Shown here in pieces: positions 1-7,402 of a DNA stretch of 27,736 nucleotides. Below the pieces are notes generated by a model. It did not search any database, had not been told where the DNA came from, and worked only from the letters and a program-made list of their open reading frames with translations. A program made the position numbers and the translations under genes. The DNA is from SIAJ01 sp036266155 (GTDB lineage Bacteria > Planctomycetota > Planctomycetia > Gemmatales > Gemmataceae), in the NCBI GenBank assembly GCA_036266155.1, contig DATANR010000247.1, forward strand, positions 1 through 27,736, given 5' to 3'. Numbering within the stretch: position 1 is the stretch's first letter; the number at the start of each line of letters is the position of its first letter.

Positions 1-2
1 AC

Positions 3-122
3 ACCAAGCCGATGATCATCCGCCGCACCAATCGCTGGCTGCGGCGCAACGAGCTGGCGCGGTACTATCACCATCGCGCGCGTAACGCCATACCACCATT
101 GAAGAACGAACAGCGACGGTAG
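3..122 (+). CDS. C-terminal end of an unidentified gene (5' end outside window)
   Basis: The third frame is open from the left edge to a TAG at 120-122 and gives 39 residues, starting TKPMIIRRTNRWLRR and ending in LKNEQRR. The fragment is very basic, with several Arg, Lys and His, and codon third positions are mostly G or C in its first two thirds, as in neighbouring genes. That supports a real gene tail, but there is too little to assign a family. It ends 50 bases before the acetyltransferase on the same strand. A chance open frame cannot be excluded. Confidence 0.45.
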   Translation, partial: TKPMIIRRTNRWLRRNELARYYHHRARNAIPPLKNEQRR

Positions 123-172
123 CTAGACAGTAGAACTACGAACATCTGTTCTCAGAGTTGAGCGAATAGGAC

Positions 173-670
173 ATGACCGATCTAATCACTCGTAGCGCCA
201 CCGTTAACGACCTGCCCCCAATCCGCGCCATCTACAACCACTACGTGCTGACGTCCACTTGCACGTTCCAACTCGAACCGGACACTGAGGCCAATCGACT
301 GGACTGGTGGCGACTACGCAGCGACCGCCATCCCGTAATCGTTGCCGAGTCGAATGGCGAGGTCGTCGGCTGGGGTTCGTTGTCGCCGTGGATGAAGCGC
401 GAAGCCTACGCGCGGACGGTCGAGGCATCGATCTATGTGCGCGCCGACCATCATCGCCGCGGCATCGGCCGGCAACTATTGGTGGACCTAATTGAGCGCG
501 CACGCCAGATCGGCCATCACGTCGTCATCGGCGGCGCCTGCACCGAGCAAATCGGCAGCATCGCACTGCAACAGAGCCTTGGCTTCGTTCACATCGGGAC
601 GTTTCGGCAGACGGGGTTCAAATTCAATCGCTGGCTCGACGTGGCGTATTTCCAGGTGACGATCGAATAA
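173..670 (+). CDS. GNAT N-acetyltransferase, phosphinothricin acetyltransferase-like
   Basis: This 165-residue cytoplasmic protein is predicted to transfer an acetyl group from acetyl-CoA to a small amine. The N-terminus (TRSATVNDLPPIRAIYNHYV, then STCTFQLEP) matches the opening of the phosphinothricin/methionine-sulfoximine acetyltransferase group (Pat/Bar/YncA type). Residues 95-100, RRGIGR, form the acetyl-CoA pyrophosphate-binding motif. The C-terminal LGFVHIGTFRQTGFKFNRWLDVAYFQ is the usual family ending. Length is normal for the family. The start is the first ATG; the purine stretch ATAGGA just upstream is a weak ribosome site with short spacing. The true substrate cannot be read from sequence; family members range from herbicide detoxification to methionine derivatives. 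It appears to stand alone. Confidence 0.9.
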   Translation: MTDLITRSATVNDLPPIRAIYNHYVLTSTCTFQLEPDTEANRLDWWRLRSDRHPVIVAESNGEVVGWGSLSPWMKREAYARTVEASIYVRADHHRRGIGRQLLVDLIERARQIGHHVVIGGACTEQIGSIALQQSLGFVHIGTFRQTGFKFNRWLDVAYFQVTIE

Positions 671-1043
671 CTGGAATCATGATGCTCGTTCCGGTGTGAA
701 ACTCTACGTTATGGACGGGCCAAATTCGGGGCTTCCTGGCGCTAGTATTTTGCACTCAGCCATTTCGACCCATCTCCCGTGTTGATAATAACATGCGTCC
801 AAAAACTCAAGCAGAGATTGCCAACCCCCCATATGTATTTGGCAATCTCTGTTGCCAATCTCTCCTTTTCGGGGTGAAACGAATCCTCCGCATGCGGCCT
901 TAGCTGTCCGGCCATCAATTCGCTTCGACCCGCACAACTTGCCCGACTGCCGCGGCCAACCGACGGTCACGGCTTTACCGGCTTGGCCGATCTTGCCGAT
1001 AACACGTGGTTGACGGACCACCCTCGGCCACGGAGTCGGCCCC
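671..1043. other. Intergenic region with a palindromic repeat
   Basis: This 373-nt gap between the acetyltransferase and the patatin gene holds no credible coding frame. Its main content is the foldback element at 793-863. The last 12 bases carry GGAG at 1032-1035, a good ribosome-binding site for the ATG at 1044. No clear promoter was recognised. Confidence 0.6.
793..863 (-). repeat. Dispersed palindromic repeat, copy 1 (minus orientation)
   Basis: A perfect 12-bp stem (813-824 with 839-850) encloses a 14-nt loop. A third, near-identical copy of one arm follows at 851-863. Read on the minus strand, the whole 71-nt block aligns with 14003-14072 on the plus strand. Shared features are the leading half-arm, the stem, a loop of form xxACATAxxxGGGG, the TTGGCxATCTCT arm, the following CTTG, a short A or T run and a terminal GACGCAT. 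Similarity outside the stem shows these are two copies of one element rather than two unrelated hairpins. It resembles a REP-type or miniature mobile palindrome and could also act as a terminator. Confidence 0.7.
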
Positions 1044-3995
1044 ATGTCGCACGCCAAGCCGCCCGGCTATCTGCCGACGTTTTGCATCAGCGTCATTCTT
1101 CCGAACGCACTGTTGATCGTGCTCGGCCTCGCCGTCGGCGGGCTCGGGGCGGAGTACGGAATTCCGTATCTGGTCTGGCACGACGATCCGGTCAAGCAAT
1201 TTTGGGTCGGGTTCGGCATGGCGCTAGTGTGCTTGCAAGCGCTATACATCGGCTTCTTGCTTTGGGGGAAGAAGGCCGGTCGACCGGATCAGTTCGCGCG
1301 CTTCCCGGAGCTGGCCGAGCGCGTCAACTCGCGGCTGTTCCTCGACTACTGCCTGTGGGTCGTCGGCCAGCTCATTGTGCTGGTGGTGATCGTCGTCGCG
1401 CTCGTACTCGCGGTCCAGAAGATGGATTCGTTGACGCACGCATCCGGCGAGGCTGAAGCGGCCGACACGGACGACAGCCACAACGTTGCTCCGCCGCGGC
1501 CGAACTATGGGCCGTGGCTGCCGCTCGGTGCGATTGCCGCGGCCGCGTCGATCTTCCTCGGCGGCTGGGGCGCTCGGCATGTCTTCCGCATGGTCGCCAC
1601 GCCGGGCGCGATGGGTGCGCCGCGCAAGTTAATGACCTGGTTGATCGACCCGGCGGACGAGCATGCGCATGCGTTGCCGAAGTGCGGGCTGGTATTGTCG
1701 CTGTGGGCGGCGCGGACGCACGGCTCGCCCTATCGTCGTATGTGGATTGCCCTATTCAATCAGACGCTGTGCCTGTCCGTCGGCGTCGTCTTCGCCGCGG
1801 TGTGGGAGCAGAGCCGGCTGTCGATCGCCATCGGCGTTGCCGCCGTGATGTTGTTCGGCCTCGTCGCCGCGCGAGCGCGCTGGCTGCACGATGGCCGGGC
1901 ATTCCGCGTCTTCTTGCTGTTGCTCGGGTGCCTCGGGTACTTCGTGATCGGCTGGCTCGGCTCGCGGCCGTGGTGTGGGTGGCCGCTCGCGCTGGCGGTG
2001 GCCGTGTTCCTGGCGACGGTGTTCCCAATCGGCGTACGTTACGCGTTTCCCGGTCCGACCGCACGCTTGTTGCGCGCGACCAACGATCGCATCATCGATC
2101 CACTTCTCTGTCGCAAGTATCCGTTCCACGGCGTCGCGGTGCTGTTCTTCCTGTTCGGCATCGTCGTCCTGTTCGTGTTGCCGATGGCGTTCGACCATGT
2201 GCGGTCGCCGCTCGTGCTGGGCAGCTTCCTCGCGTTCATGTTCTTGAGCCTTTATGGATTCGTCGCCTACGCCATCGACGACGCGCTGCCGTACCTCGCC
2301 CCGGCCGCGATCGTCGTGGTCGTGCTCAGCGGGATGCCGCAATACAAGATGCAGTTCGAAGGACTCGATTACGTGGTTTGTTCGGCCGACGGCGGCCCGG
2401 AGCCCTTGCTCGACCTCGAACAAGCCGTGGCCGCGGACGTCGGACGGCAGCAGGCCTTCCACGAAGCGGTCGGAAAAGCCGAGGGTAAGCCGAACGCGGA
2501 AGTGGACCGTCTGTGGGCGGCGCTCGAAGACGAGAACCGCGTGTTGCCCGGCAAGGACCTGCGGCCGGGTGCGGCGACATCGCGGCCAGGGAAGTTGCTC
2601 ACGCTGGGTGATGTGCCGTTCACTTCCATTCCGGCACACATTGGCGAACCGGCCGGCGGCAAGAAGCCGATGGTCGTCGTCGTCGCATCCGGCGGCGGCG
2701 TCCGAGCGGCGGCGTGGACGTTCCTCGTGTTGTCCGAACTCGAAGCACGCTTCGCCGATGAGGGGATACCGTTCCCCTATCACGTGCGCTTCATCTCCGG
2801 CGCATCCGGCGGCATGTTCGGGGCCGCGTATTACGTGACCAGCTTGCGCGGCCCCGCCGAGATGACCTGGGGCGACGGACGGCGGCAAGAGATGGTGGGC
2901 CGCGGCGGCCGGCTCGACAAGTTGACGCAGGACTGGCTCACGCCCGTTTCGCAGAGCCTGGTGACCAACGACGTGCCTGGCTTTTTCTCGCCATTCCCAT
3001 GCCCGACCGATCGCGGCGTCGCGCTCGAACGAGCGTGGTCCAAGGGCTTGGATCGCGAACTCGATGTGACGTTCGAGCAGCTTGCTGCGCGCGAACGGGC
3101 CGGCTGGTGCCCGTCGCTGGCGTTCTCGCCGATGATGATCGAAGATGGCCGGCGCTTGCTCGTGAGTAATCTCGATTTGCGTTACCCGGCGAGCAACGAC
3201 GGTCATCTGCTCGACTACGATCCTGAGTTGCCGGCGTCCTTAGCGGATCTGAACCGGAACTACTCGCACGACGGGCTCGAACTGTTCCGCATGTTCCCAC
3301 AATCCCGCGGCCGTTTCGCCGTGAGCACGGCCGTCCGCATGAGCGCGAGTTTTCCGTTCCTGAGCCCGGCCGTCTCGCTGCCGACAAAGCCGCGGCGGCG
3401 TGTCGTTGATGCCGGCTACTTCGATAATTATGGCGTCAGCCTCGCGGCATCTGTCCTCTTTAGCAAGAAAAACACGGACTGGATCCGCGACAACGTGTCG
3501 AAGGTCGTGCTGATCCAGATTCGTGACGGGCAGAGCGACGATGAGCGACAATTGCGAGTCATTCCCGACGCCGGCCGCCGCAGCAAGGGCGTCACATCGT
3601 TGCTGTCGCGCTCGCTCGAAGAACTGACGTCGCCGTTGGAAGGCTTGAGCAATGCCCGTGTTGGCACCACGTCGTTCCGCAACGACGGCTTGTTGGAACT
3701 ACTCAGTGTTTACTTCGAGCAAATCCGCAACGAGCCGGGCTCGGGTCAATTGCCGCAAGCCAAGCGCTTCTTCACCGTGGTGAACTTCGAGTTCCCCGGC
3801 CACGTCGCGCTGTCGTGGCATTTGTCACAGAAGGAGAAGGAGCAGATTCGCCGCACGTTCGAAGACAAGGACGACGACCGAGCGGCGGAACTCGATTCCA
3901 AAATCGCGGCCCTGCTCGAATGGTGGAAGGCCGACGTTTACGAAGCGCCGCCCGAACCCGGGTTCAAGGTGCGCACCGTTGAGCGCAAGAAGTGA
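1044..3995 (+). CDS. Polytopic membrane protein with C-terminal patatin-like phospholipase domain
   Basis: This 983-residue protein joins a hydrophobic N-terminal half to a patatin-type lipid hydrolase. About ten hydrophobic spans are visible between residues 10 and 430, for example FCISVILPNALLIVLGLAV and LIVLVVIVVALVLAV. The catalytic part starts near residue 540. It has the oxyanion-hole loop SGGGVR at 549-554, the nucleophile elbow GASGG with Ser588, and DAG at 789-791 supplying the catalytic Asp789, so the Ser-Asp dyad is intact. Patatins release fatty acids from membrane lipids; here the domain would sit against the membrane. The substrate is unknown. The ATG at 1044 follows GGAG at 1032-1035. 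The gene runs toward the DUF1080 gene and ends at a bidirectional terminator. Patatin assignment is firm; the role of the membrane half is not known. Confidence 0.85.
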   Translation: MSHAKPPGYLPTFCISVILPNALLIVLGLAVGGLGAEYGIPYLVWHDDPVKQFWVGFGMALVCLQALYIGFLLWGKKAGRPDQFARFPELAERVNSRLFLDYCLWVVGQLIVLVVIVVALVLAVQKMDSLTHASGEAEAADTDDSHNVAPPRPNYGPWLPLGAIAAAASIFLGGWGARHVFRMVATPGAMGAPRKLMTWLIDPADEHAHALPKCGLVLSLWAARTHGSPYRRMWIALFNQTLCLSVGVVFAAVWEQSRLSIAIGVAAVMLFGLVAARARWLHDGRAFRVFLLLLGCLGYFVIGWLGSRPWCGWPLALAVAVFLATVFPIGVRYAFPGPTARLLRATNDRIIDPLLCRKYPFHGVAVLFFLFGIVVLFVLPMAFDHVRSPLVLGSFLAFMFLSLYGFVAYAIDDALPYLAPAAIVVVVLSGMPQYKMQFEGLDYVVCSADGGPEPLLDLEQAVAADVGRQQAFHEAVGKAEGKPNAEVDRLWAALEDENRVLPGKDLRPGAATSRPGKLLTLGDVPFTSIPAHIGEPAGGKKPMVVVVASGGGVRAAAWTFLVLSELEARFADEGIPFPYHVRFISGASGGMFGAAYYVTSLRGPAEMTWGDGRRQEMVGRGGRLDKLTQDWLTPVSQSLVTNDVPGFFSPFPCPTDRGVALERAWSKGLDRELDVTFEQLAARERAGWCPSLAFSPMMIEDGRRLLVSNLDLRYPASNDGHLLDYDPELPASLADLNRNYSHDGLELFRMFPQSRGRFAVSTAVRMSASFPFLSPAVSLPTKPRRRVVDAGYFDNYGVSLAASVLFSKKNTDWIRDNVSKVVLIQIRDGQSDDERQLRVIPDAGRRSKGVTSLLSRSLEELTSPLEGLSNARVGTTSFRNDGLLELLSVYFEQIRNEPGSGQLPQAKRFFTVVNFEFPGHVALSWHLSQKEKEQIRRTFEDKDDDRAAELDSKIAALLEWWKADVYEAPPEPGFKVRTVERKK

Positions 3996-3996
3996 A

Positions 3997-4026
3997 AAAG
4001 CCCACGGACGTACGTCCGTGGGCTTT
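3997..4026. terminator. Bidirectional intrinsic terminator (30-bp perfect palindrome)
   Basis: The 15-base halves 3997-4011 and 4012-4026 are exact reverse complements, so the element is a full palindrome. Each strand ends its GC-rich stem (CCCACGGACGT) in a short T run (GGGCTTT). It lies immediately after the stop of the patatin gene (3995) and 8 bases from the stop of the convergent DUF1080 gene (4035), the expected place for a shared terminator. The ACGTCCGTGGG core could also belong to a repeat family. Confidence 0.75.
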
Positions 4027-4034
4027 CCCTCGCC

Positions 4035-4841
4035 TCAGTCGGCCTTTTTCTCCGGCGGCTTGCCGACCATTTCCTTCAGTTCGCGGATCCAAATGTTGCG
4101 GAACATCACCGGGTTGCCGTGAAATTGCAGGTGGAACGGCTGACGCGGCGGGTGGGCCTTGTATTCCGGCGGCTGGTTGTAGAACGTGCCGCCAAGCAAC
4201 TCGAAGTGGTTCTGCACGACGATGCCATTCTGAAACACCGTAACATAGCCCGGCCGCGTCACCTTGCCGTCGGCGTCGAAGCGCGGCGACTCAAAGACGA
4301 TGTCATAGGTCTGCCATTCACCTGGCCTCTTGCAAGCATTCACCAGCGGCGGATGCTGCTTGTAAAGGCTCGCGCACTGGCCATCGAAATACGTCTTGTT
4401 GTCGTAGGAGTCGAGGATCTGCACTTCGTAGCGATTCATCAGGTAGACACCGCTGTTGCCGCGACCCTGGCCGCTGCCCTTCACCTCGGCTGGCGTGGCG
4501 AACTCCACGTGCAACTGGCAGTCGCCATAGGAGTCCTTGGTCATGAGGTCGCCCTTGGCGGAGATCGCGTAGCCGTCCTTGATGATCCACTTCTCCGGAT
4601 CCTTCCACTTCGACAGGTCCTTGCCGTCGAAGAGCACGATCGCGTCGGAGGGCGGTTCGTTGTCCTTGCCCGGCGTGACGACCACGGGCTCCGGCCAAAC
4701 AATGCCGGACTTGTACTCGGCATCGGGCGGCGGGTTTTTCTTCTTCGGCTGCCCGCCGACTTCGGAGCTGACGAAGAACACGGCGCCGGCGCCCAGGCCG
4801 GCCGTGAGCGTACACAGGAGCAGAGTGCGGAGAGATTTCAC
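4035..4841 (-). CDS. Secreted DUF1080 (3-keto-disaccharide hydrolase family) protein
   Basis: This 268-residue protein has an N-terminal hydrophobic signal segment (residues 5-25, LRTLLLCTLTAGLGAGAVFF) followed by a Lys/Pro-rich linker and one DUF1080 domain from about residue 65 to the end. Family hallmarks in order are VLFDGKDLSKWK, GNSGVYLMNRYEVQILDSY, PGEWQTYDIVFESPRF and LQFHGNPVMFRNIWIREL. The domain has a concanavalin-like beta-sandwich fold and is greatly expanded in planctomycetes; members hydrolyse 3-keto-disaccharides or bind glycans. The protein probably acts outside the cytoplasm on sugars. The start is GTG at 4841, since the nearby upstream ATG (4855) is out of frame. No partner enzyme such as a GFO/IDH oxidoreductase is adjacent. 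Confidence 0.88.
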   Translation of the reverse strand: MKSLRTLLLCTLTAGLGAGAVFFVSSEVGGQPKKKNPPPDAEYKSGIVWPEPVVVTPGKDNEPPSDAIVLFDGKDLSKWKDPEKWIIKDGYAISAKGDLMTKDSYGDCQLHVEFATPAEVKGSGQGRGNSGVYLMNRYEVQILDSYDNKTYFDGQCASLYKQHPPLVNACKRPGEWQTYDIVFESPRFDADGKVTRPGYVTVFQNGIVVQNHFELLGGTFYNQPPEYKAHPPRQPFHLQFHGNPVMFRNIWIRELKEMVGKPPEKKAD

Positions 4842-4897
4842 GTGTTGTGTCCCATAGGTGTGAGAGGGTGGGACAGTAATTGAAGCGAGTTGAACCC

Positions 4898-4943
4898 AAA
4901 AGGCGAGCGGGTGCGCTGCTCAGAAGAAGCGCGCCCGCTCGCC
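4898..4943 (-). terminator. Intrinsic terminator of the metallopeptidase-like gene
   Basis: GGCGAGCGGG at 4902-4911 pairs with CCCGCTCGCC at 4934-4943. The stem extends inward to 15 bp with one G-T pair around a 12-nt loop. On the minus strand the stem is followed by TTTT (4898-4901). It lies 17 bases downstream of the stop at 4961 and upstream of the DUF1080 gene, so the two minus-strand genes are probably separate transcripts. Confidence 0.7.
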
Positions 4944-4960
4944 ATTGATGTCACTGGTGC

Positions 4961-6007
4961 TTAGCGCGACGGCGCCGGCTCCGGCGGCAACAGGACCGCC
5001 GACGGTGTGTAGGGCCGGCTGGCCGGCATGCCGCTCGTTCGCGGACCGGGTTCGCGAGCCGGTGCTTCCGCGGAAGCGGGCTCAACGAGGCGGGCACGCG
5101 GGCGGTTCCAGCCGATGTCGCTGACTCGGTCGCTGTCCCGGCCGCTCGGCGCTTGACCGCGGGCCGACGGCGGCGGATCGAAGTTCGGCCGAGCTGGCGG
5201 TGTGCTGTCAAAGACCACGAGCTTGCTGTCGGCGGCCGGCGGTGCGGGCCGGCGGTTCACCGCGACCTCCTCCACCTCACCCGTCGCGACCTTCTTCAAG
5301 TGGTCGATCCAAGCCGCTTCCAGCTCGTCGACGTTGCGGTGCCCGTAGAACTCGTTGGCCGCTGAATCCCAGCCCTTTTGCATGCCGACGGCGACGAAGT
5401 CCAGGAACGCTTTACGGCTGCTCCGTTCGACCAGATACTTGCTGACCGAATATCCCTGAGCGTACAGCGTCATGACCTCACGCGGGTATTCCTTCATGCG
5501 GAAGAGGGCCTTGAGCTGAATGCCGTGGCCGGAGTTCAAGATCTGCACGCACATCTTGTCGTGCCGGCTGCGCTCGATGTCGTCCTCGGAGTAAACCGAG
5601 CCGCCTTCGTCGGCCCAACGTGGGACCGGCTGACGGAAGTGATGTGCGAAGACGGTGTGCGTCACCTCGTGGGGCAGCACGCTGTTCTTGAGCCGCTCAC
5701 GCGACCCTTCGATCTGCATTTCCTGGAAGACGTCTGGACCATTGAAGTCGAAAGTCGTCGCGCCGCCGGCCCCATTGCCGGTGACCATGACGCGGAGCCG
5801 ACAGGGCTCCTTCCAGCGCGGCATCTCATAGCCAAGCCAGTCGAGGGCTTTCTGCTTGCGGTATTGCTCGGCCAGACGAGCGAAGTCTTCGGCGTCGTCC
5901 TGCCGGGCAGTCTCGACGATGAAGTTGGTGGTTCGGACAGTGGCGGCGCGACCGGTTGCCGTCATGGCAGACACGATCAGGAGCGCCCAAAAGAAACGTC
6001 GGGCCAT
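4961..6007 (-). CDS. Secreted HExxH metallopeptidase-like protein (peptidase MA / DUF1570-like)
   Basis: This is a 348-residue exported protein with a signal peptide at residues 1-21 (MARRFFWALLIVSAMTATGRA). The zinc motif HEVTH lies at 113-117, and WADEGGS at 131-137 supplies the third ligand or downstream Glu (Glu134), an arrangement typical of gluzincin-type peptidases of the MA-like group common in planctomycetes. After about residue 250 the protein becomes a Pro/Arg/Ala-rich low-complexity tail with no recognised fold. The frame is open upstream to 6052, but the ATG at 6007 is preferred because AGGAG (6016-6020) precedes it by 8 bases and the signal peptide starts there. Substrate unknown. 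A terminator hairpin follows the stop. Confidence 0.75.
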   Translation of the reverse strand: MARRFFWALLIVSAMTATGRAATVRTTNFIVETARQDDAEDFARLAEQYRKQKALDWLGYEMPRWKEPCRLRVMVTGNGAGGATTFDFNGPDVFQEMQIEGSRERLKNSVLPHEVTHTVFAHHFRQPVPRWADEGGSVYSEDDIERSRHDKMCVQILNSGHGIQLKALFRMKEYPREVMTLYAQGYSVSKYLVERSSRKAFLDFVAVGMQKGWDSAANEFYGHRNVDELEAAWIDHLKKVATGEVEEVAVNRRPAPPAADSKLVVFDSTPPARPNFDPPPSARGQAPSGRDSDRVSDIGWNRPRARLVEPASAEAPAREPGPRTSGMPASRPYTPSAVLLPPEPAPSR

Positions 6008-6286
6008 CCCCGGTTCTCCTCGTAGGGTTGGGCATCTTGCCCGATCCCGCATTAGGAATCTACCCGCGAATTGGGGGCCGGTCGGCGGCGCGAAGAAGAA
6101 TGCCCTGGAAAGGCTGTGCGCAAGGTGCGGTTCGAAACGAGCTTACGGGTCGCACTCTCTGGGTAAGCGGCGCGGGTACGCGCGCGGAATTGTAAGGCTT
6201 ACACAAGGGACTCGTTTACGCGGTGTGGTTTGTACAAGCGGAAAGGCCGGCTGCGTAAGAAGTGCTGGTTGAATCGGTCTTGACAG

Positions 6287-7360
6287 CTACTCGACGGGCA
6301 GTCCCTTCAACACTTCCTTGGCGAGTTTGCGCGTGAAGTGTCGGCCGCCGTCGACGTCGACGTGCAGCGTGTCGAGGAACATCGTGTCCGGCACCCAGTC
6401 GCGGCCATCGACGCAGCGGCAACCGAACTCGCTCATGAGACGTTGAATGTACGCGTCGTAATCGCCTTCAATCGCCGGCGTGTATTCCTCGCGATGCGGC
6501 GAACAGGTTGGGATGCCGAGCAGCACGACCTTGATGTTGGCCGCCCGACACTTGGCCAGCATGCGTTCGAGCGCGCTGACGACCGGACCACCGATGTGGT
6601 ACGGCGTCAGCGACTTGCGAATGGTCGTCCGCGACCCGATGCGGCTATTCTCGATGAGTTGATCGTTCGCCGGCTTGGCGGGCGCCTGGATGATCTCCGT
6701 CCAGTTGAGCGGCAACGGCGTCGGATCTTTGCCAATGACGGTGCCTGTCGCGGTCTTCGCGTCCGGCTTCGGCCACCAATCGCGGACGGCCACCTTGGTC
6801 TCCGCGACGATCTGCTTGCGGAAGGTGTACGTCGGCACCAGCCGGGCTTCAAGATACGGCCACGCCGCGTTGCCCTTGATGGCCGCTACCGCATGCGTCG
6901 GCACGTGCTCCCAGTTCAACTGGCGCAGCACATGGAGCGGCATCCACCATGTGTTCTCGGCGTTCACGGTTTCCGGGCTCACTTCAATGAAAACCCACTG
7001 CGGCGCTGGACCAGTCTCGAGCAGTTGATCGAGCAAGAACTCCATCGTGATCGCATCACCAGCGGGTACCGCGAGCGAGATCGCACGCGGCGCCGGCTTG
7101 CCGGGTTCGGCGAGAGCGTGCTCAAGTTCGTCGTAGTAAATCGCGGCACCGGTGCGTGAACTGCCGAGAAACGCGAACGCCGGCGGCTTCGGCTCCTGCC
7201 GCGCGACGGCGAGCACGGCCTTTGCGGTTGGGAACCGCACGAGCGGCCGAGCGTAGTCGAGAACCCAGCCCGCGAATGCCTGGATAGCGACAAACAATAC
7301 GGCGGCCCAGCCCACGGCCACGCGTGATCGTCGTCCAAAGCTCGCTCGCCGTGTCCGCAC
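6287..7360 (-). CDS. SGNH/GDSL-like hydrolase domain protein, putative acyltransferase partner of the MBOAT
   Basis: This 357-residue protein has one N-terminal membrane anchor (about residues 14-32) and an extracytoplasmic SGNH-like domain. Visible motifs are LGSSRTG at 65-71, with Ser68 as the likely nucleophile, and near the C-terminus DTLHVDVDGGRHF, with Asp330 and His333 as the likely rest of the triad. It resembles the AlgJ/AlgX/DltD-type proteins that accept an acyl group from an MBOAT protein and pass it to a polymer. It lies 42 bases downstream of the MBOAT gene on the same strand, which supports that role. The start is GTG at 7360, preceded by AAAGG. A palindromic repeat lies between the two genes. 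The acceptor polymer is unknown; the family call is moderate. Confidence 0.7.
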   Translation of the reverse strand: MRTRRASFGRRSRVAVGWAAVLFVAIQAFAGWVLDYARPLVRFPTAKAVLAVARQEPKPPAFAFLGSSRTGAAIYYDELEHALAEPGKPAPRAISLAVPAGDAITMEFLLDQLLETGPAPQWVFIEVSPETVNAENTWWMPLHVLRQLNWEHVPTHAVAAIKGNAAWPYLEARLVPTYTFRKQIVAETKVAVRDWWPKPDAKTATGTVIGKDPTPLPLNWTEIIQAPAKPANDQLIENSRIGSRTTIRKSLTPYHIGGPVVSALERMLAKCRAANIKVVLLGIPTCSPHREEYTPAIEGDYDAYIQRLMSEFGCRCVDGRDWVPDTMFLDTLHVDVDGGRHFTRKLAKEVLKGLPVE

Positions 7361-7371
7361 GCTCTACCTTT

Positions 7372-7402
7372 CGTAGCCACAAGCTGCCAGCTTGTGGCTA
7401 CG
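7372..7402. repeat. Perfect inverted repeat between MBOAT and SGNH genes
   Basis: Bases 7372-7386 and 7388-7402 are exact 15-base reverse complements around one central base (7387). The core reads AGCCACAAGCTG on one side and CAGCTTGTGGCT on the other. It starts directly after the MBOAT stop codon and ends 11 bases before the SGNH start. It has no T run, so it is more likely a REP-like repeat or mRNA stabiliser inside an operon than a terminator. Confidence 0.75.

Noticed and set aside
1752..3206. Open frame of 484 codons on the minus strand within the patatin gene
   Set aside because: The plus strand encodes intact membrane spans and patatin catalytic motifs over this stretch. The antisense protein is His/Arg/Glu-rich and featureless.
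6189..6201. Dyad TGTAAG-G-CTTACA upstream of the metallopeptidase-like gene
   Set aside because: It is a short 6-bp dyad with no recognised regulator, no clear promoter beside it and no second copy; it could be chance.
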